Shown piece after piece: positions 63,839 to 64,000 of a DNA stretch of 64,000 bases. The position numbers and the translations under genes are program-made. The notes beneath the pieces were generated by a model. That model ran no database searches, was not told the DNA's origin, and was given only the letters and a program-made list of their open reading frames with translations. Within the stretch, counting starts at the first letter, position 1; each line of letters opens with the position of its first letter. The DNA is from Pseudofrankia nepalensis (GTDB taxonomy: Bacteria > Actinomycetota > Actinomycetes > Frankiales > Frankiaceae), in NCBI RefSeq assembly GCF_016786305.1, contig NZ_JADWYV010000004.1; one strand, written 5' to 3'.

Positions 63839-64000
63839 TCTGGATCTTCCGGGGGCGTCCGTGGCTGTCCGCTGGTCCTGGTCGGCGGTGGTGTGGCATC
63901 CCTCGACGTCCGCGGCGATCCACCGTCGTCCGTGGGCTCGTCTGTCAGGTTGGCTGTCATCCCAGGCGAGCCTGACGAGGAACGGCCTGGTGCGGCCAGC

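Overview
The window is about 64 kb of very GC-rich actinobacterial chromosome. The assignment rests on a WhiB regulator, a DUF397 protein, a DUF222/HNH protein, two mycofactocin-type dehydrogenases, an F420-type oxidase and DtxR/IdeR-like iron boxes. A Frankia-like soil actinomycete would fit, but that is an inference from gene content. No rRNA, intact tRNA, CRISPR array or recognisable transposase is visible. Genes are tightly packed, with many 4-base start/stop overlaps.

Layout. 0.3-5.3 kb: a glycosidase and a WhiB regulator face away from cydAB (cytochrome bd oxidase); two back-to-back palindromic operator candidates lie just before cydA. 5.3-9.6 kb: a DUF397 orphan, then a TetR regulator divergent from an acyl-CoA dehydrogenase / phosphotransferase-like / SDR operon, with matching 18-bp palindromes next to both starts. 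9.6-11.2 kb: a DUF222/HNH nuclease-like gene. 11.6-23.6 kb: a catabolic island. An alpha-beta-fused 2-oxoacid/acetoin dehydrogenase E1, an acyl-CoA synthetase and an XRE-cupin regulator run leftward. A hydrolase, a Tat-lipoprotein sugar-type ABC importer and two mycofactocin-family SDRs run rightward. Two 19-bp palindromes sit between the two arms. The island ends at an extreme G16/C31 hairpin.

23.7-33.4 kb: a stand-alone EF-G paralogue with a possible 35-codon leader ORF, an amidohydrolase, and an IclR-controlled SDR / Zn-alcohol dehydrogenase / ThDP-enzyme group. 33.2-41 kb: a small arginine-rich ORF, an extended SDR with a C-terminal zinc ribbon, a nitronate-monooxygenase-like protein, an F420-type oxidase, a TetR regulator divergent from a P450 (30-bp palindrome between them), and a TauD-type dioxygenase. 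41.1-44.5 kb: a three-gene signalling operon (receiver-PP2C phosphatase, CHASE3 histidine kinase, single-domain receiver). 44.6-47.0 kb: a short UvrA-like ATPase.

47.1-62.0 kb: an iron-regulated siderophore-type locus. A siderophore-interacting flavin reductase and a second transcription unit (beta-hydroxyacid-dehydrogenase-like enzyme, MbtK/IucB-like N-acyltransferase, two large NRPSs) each follow a DtxR/IdeR-like box. The NRPS line reads C-A-T-C-A-T / C-A-T-E. It ends in an epimerase domain with no thioesterase, and its second A domain lacks the canonical amino-group-binding Asp. 62.4-64.0 kb: an unrecognised repeat-helix-like protein, followed by what looks like the 3' half of a tRNA-Arg gene with repeated CGTCC(G)-type boxes, a candidate attachment site of an integrative element.

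The best candidates for something undescribed are the mycofactocin/ABC/E1-fusion catabolic island and the TE-less iron-regulated NRPS pathway.
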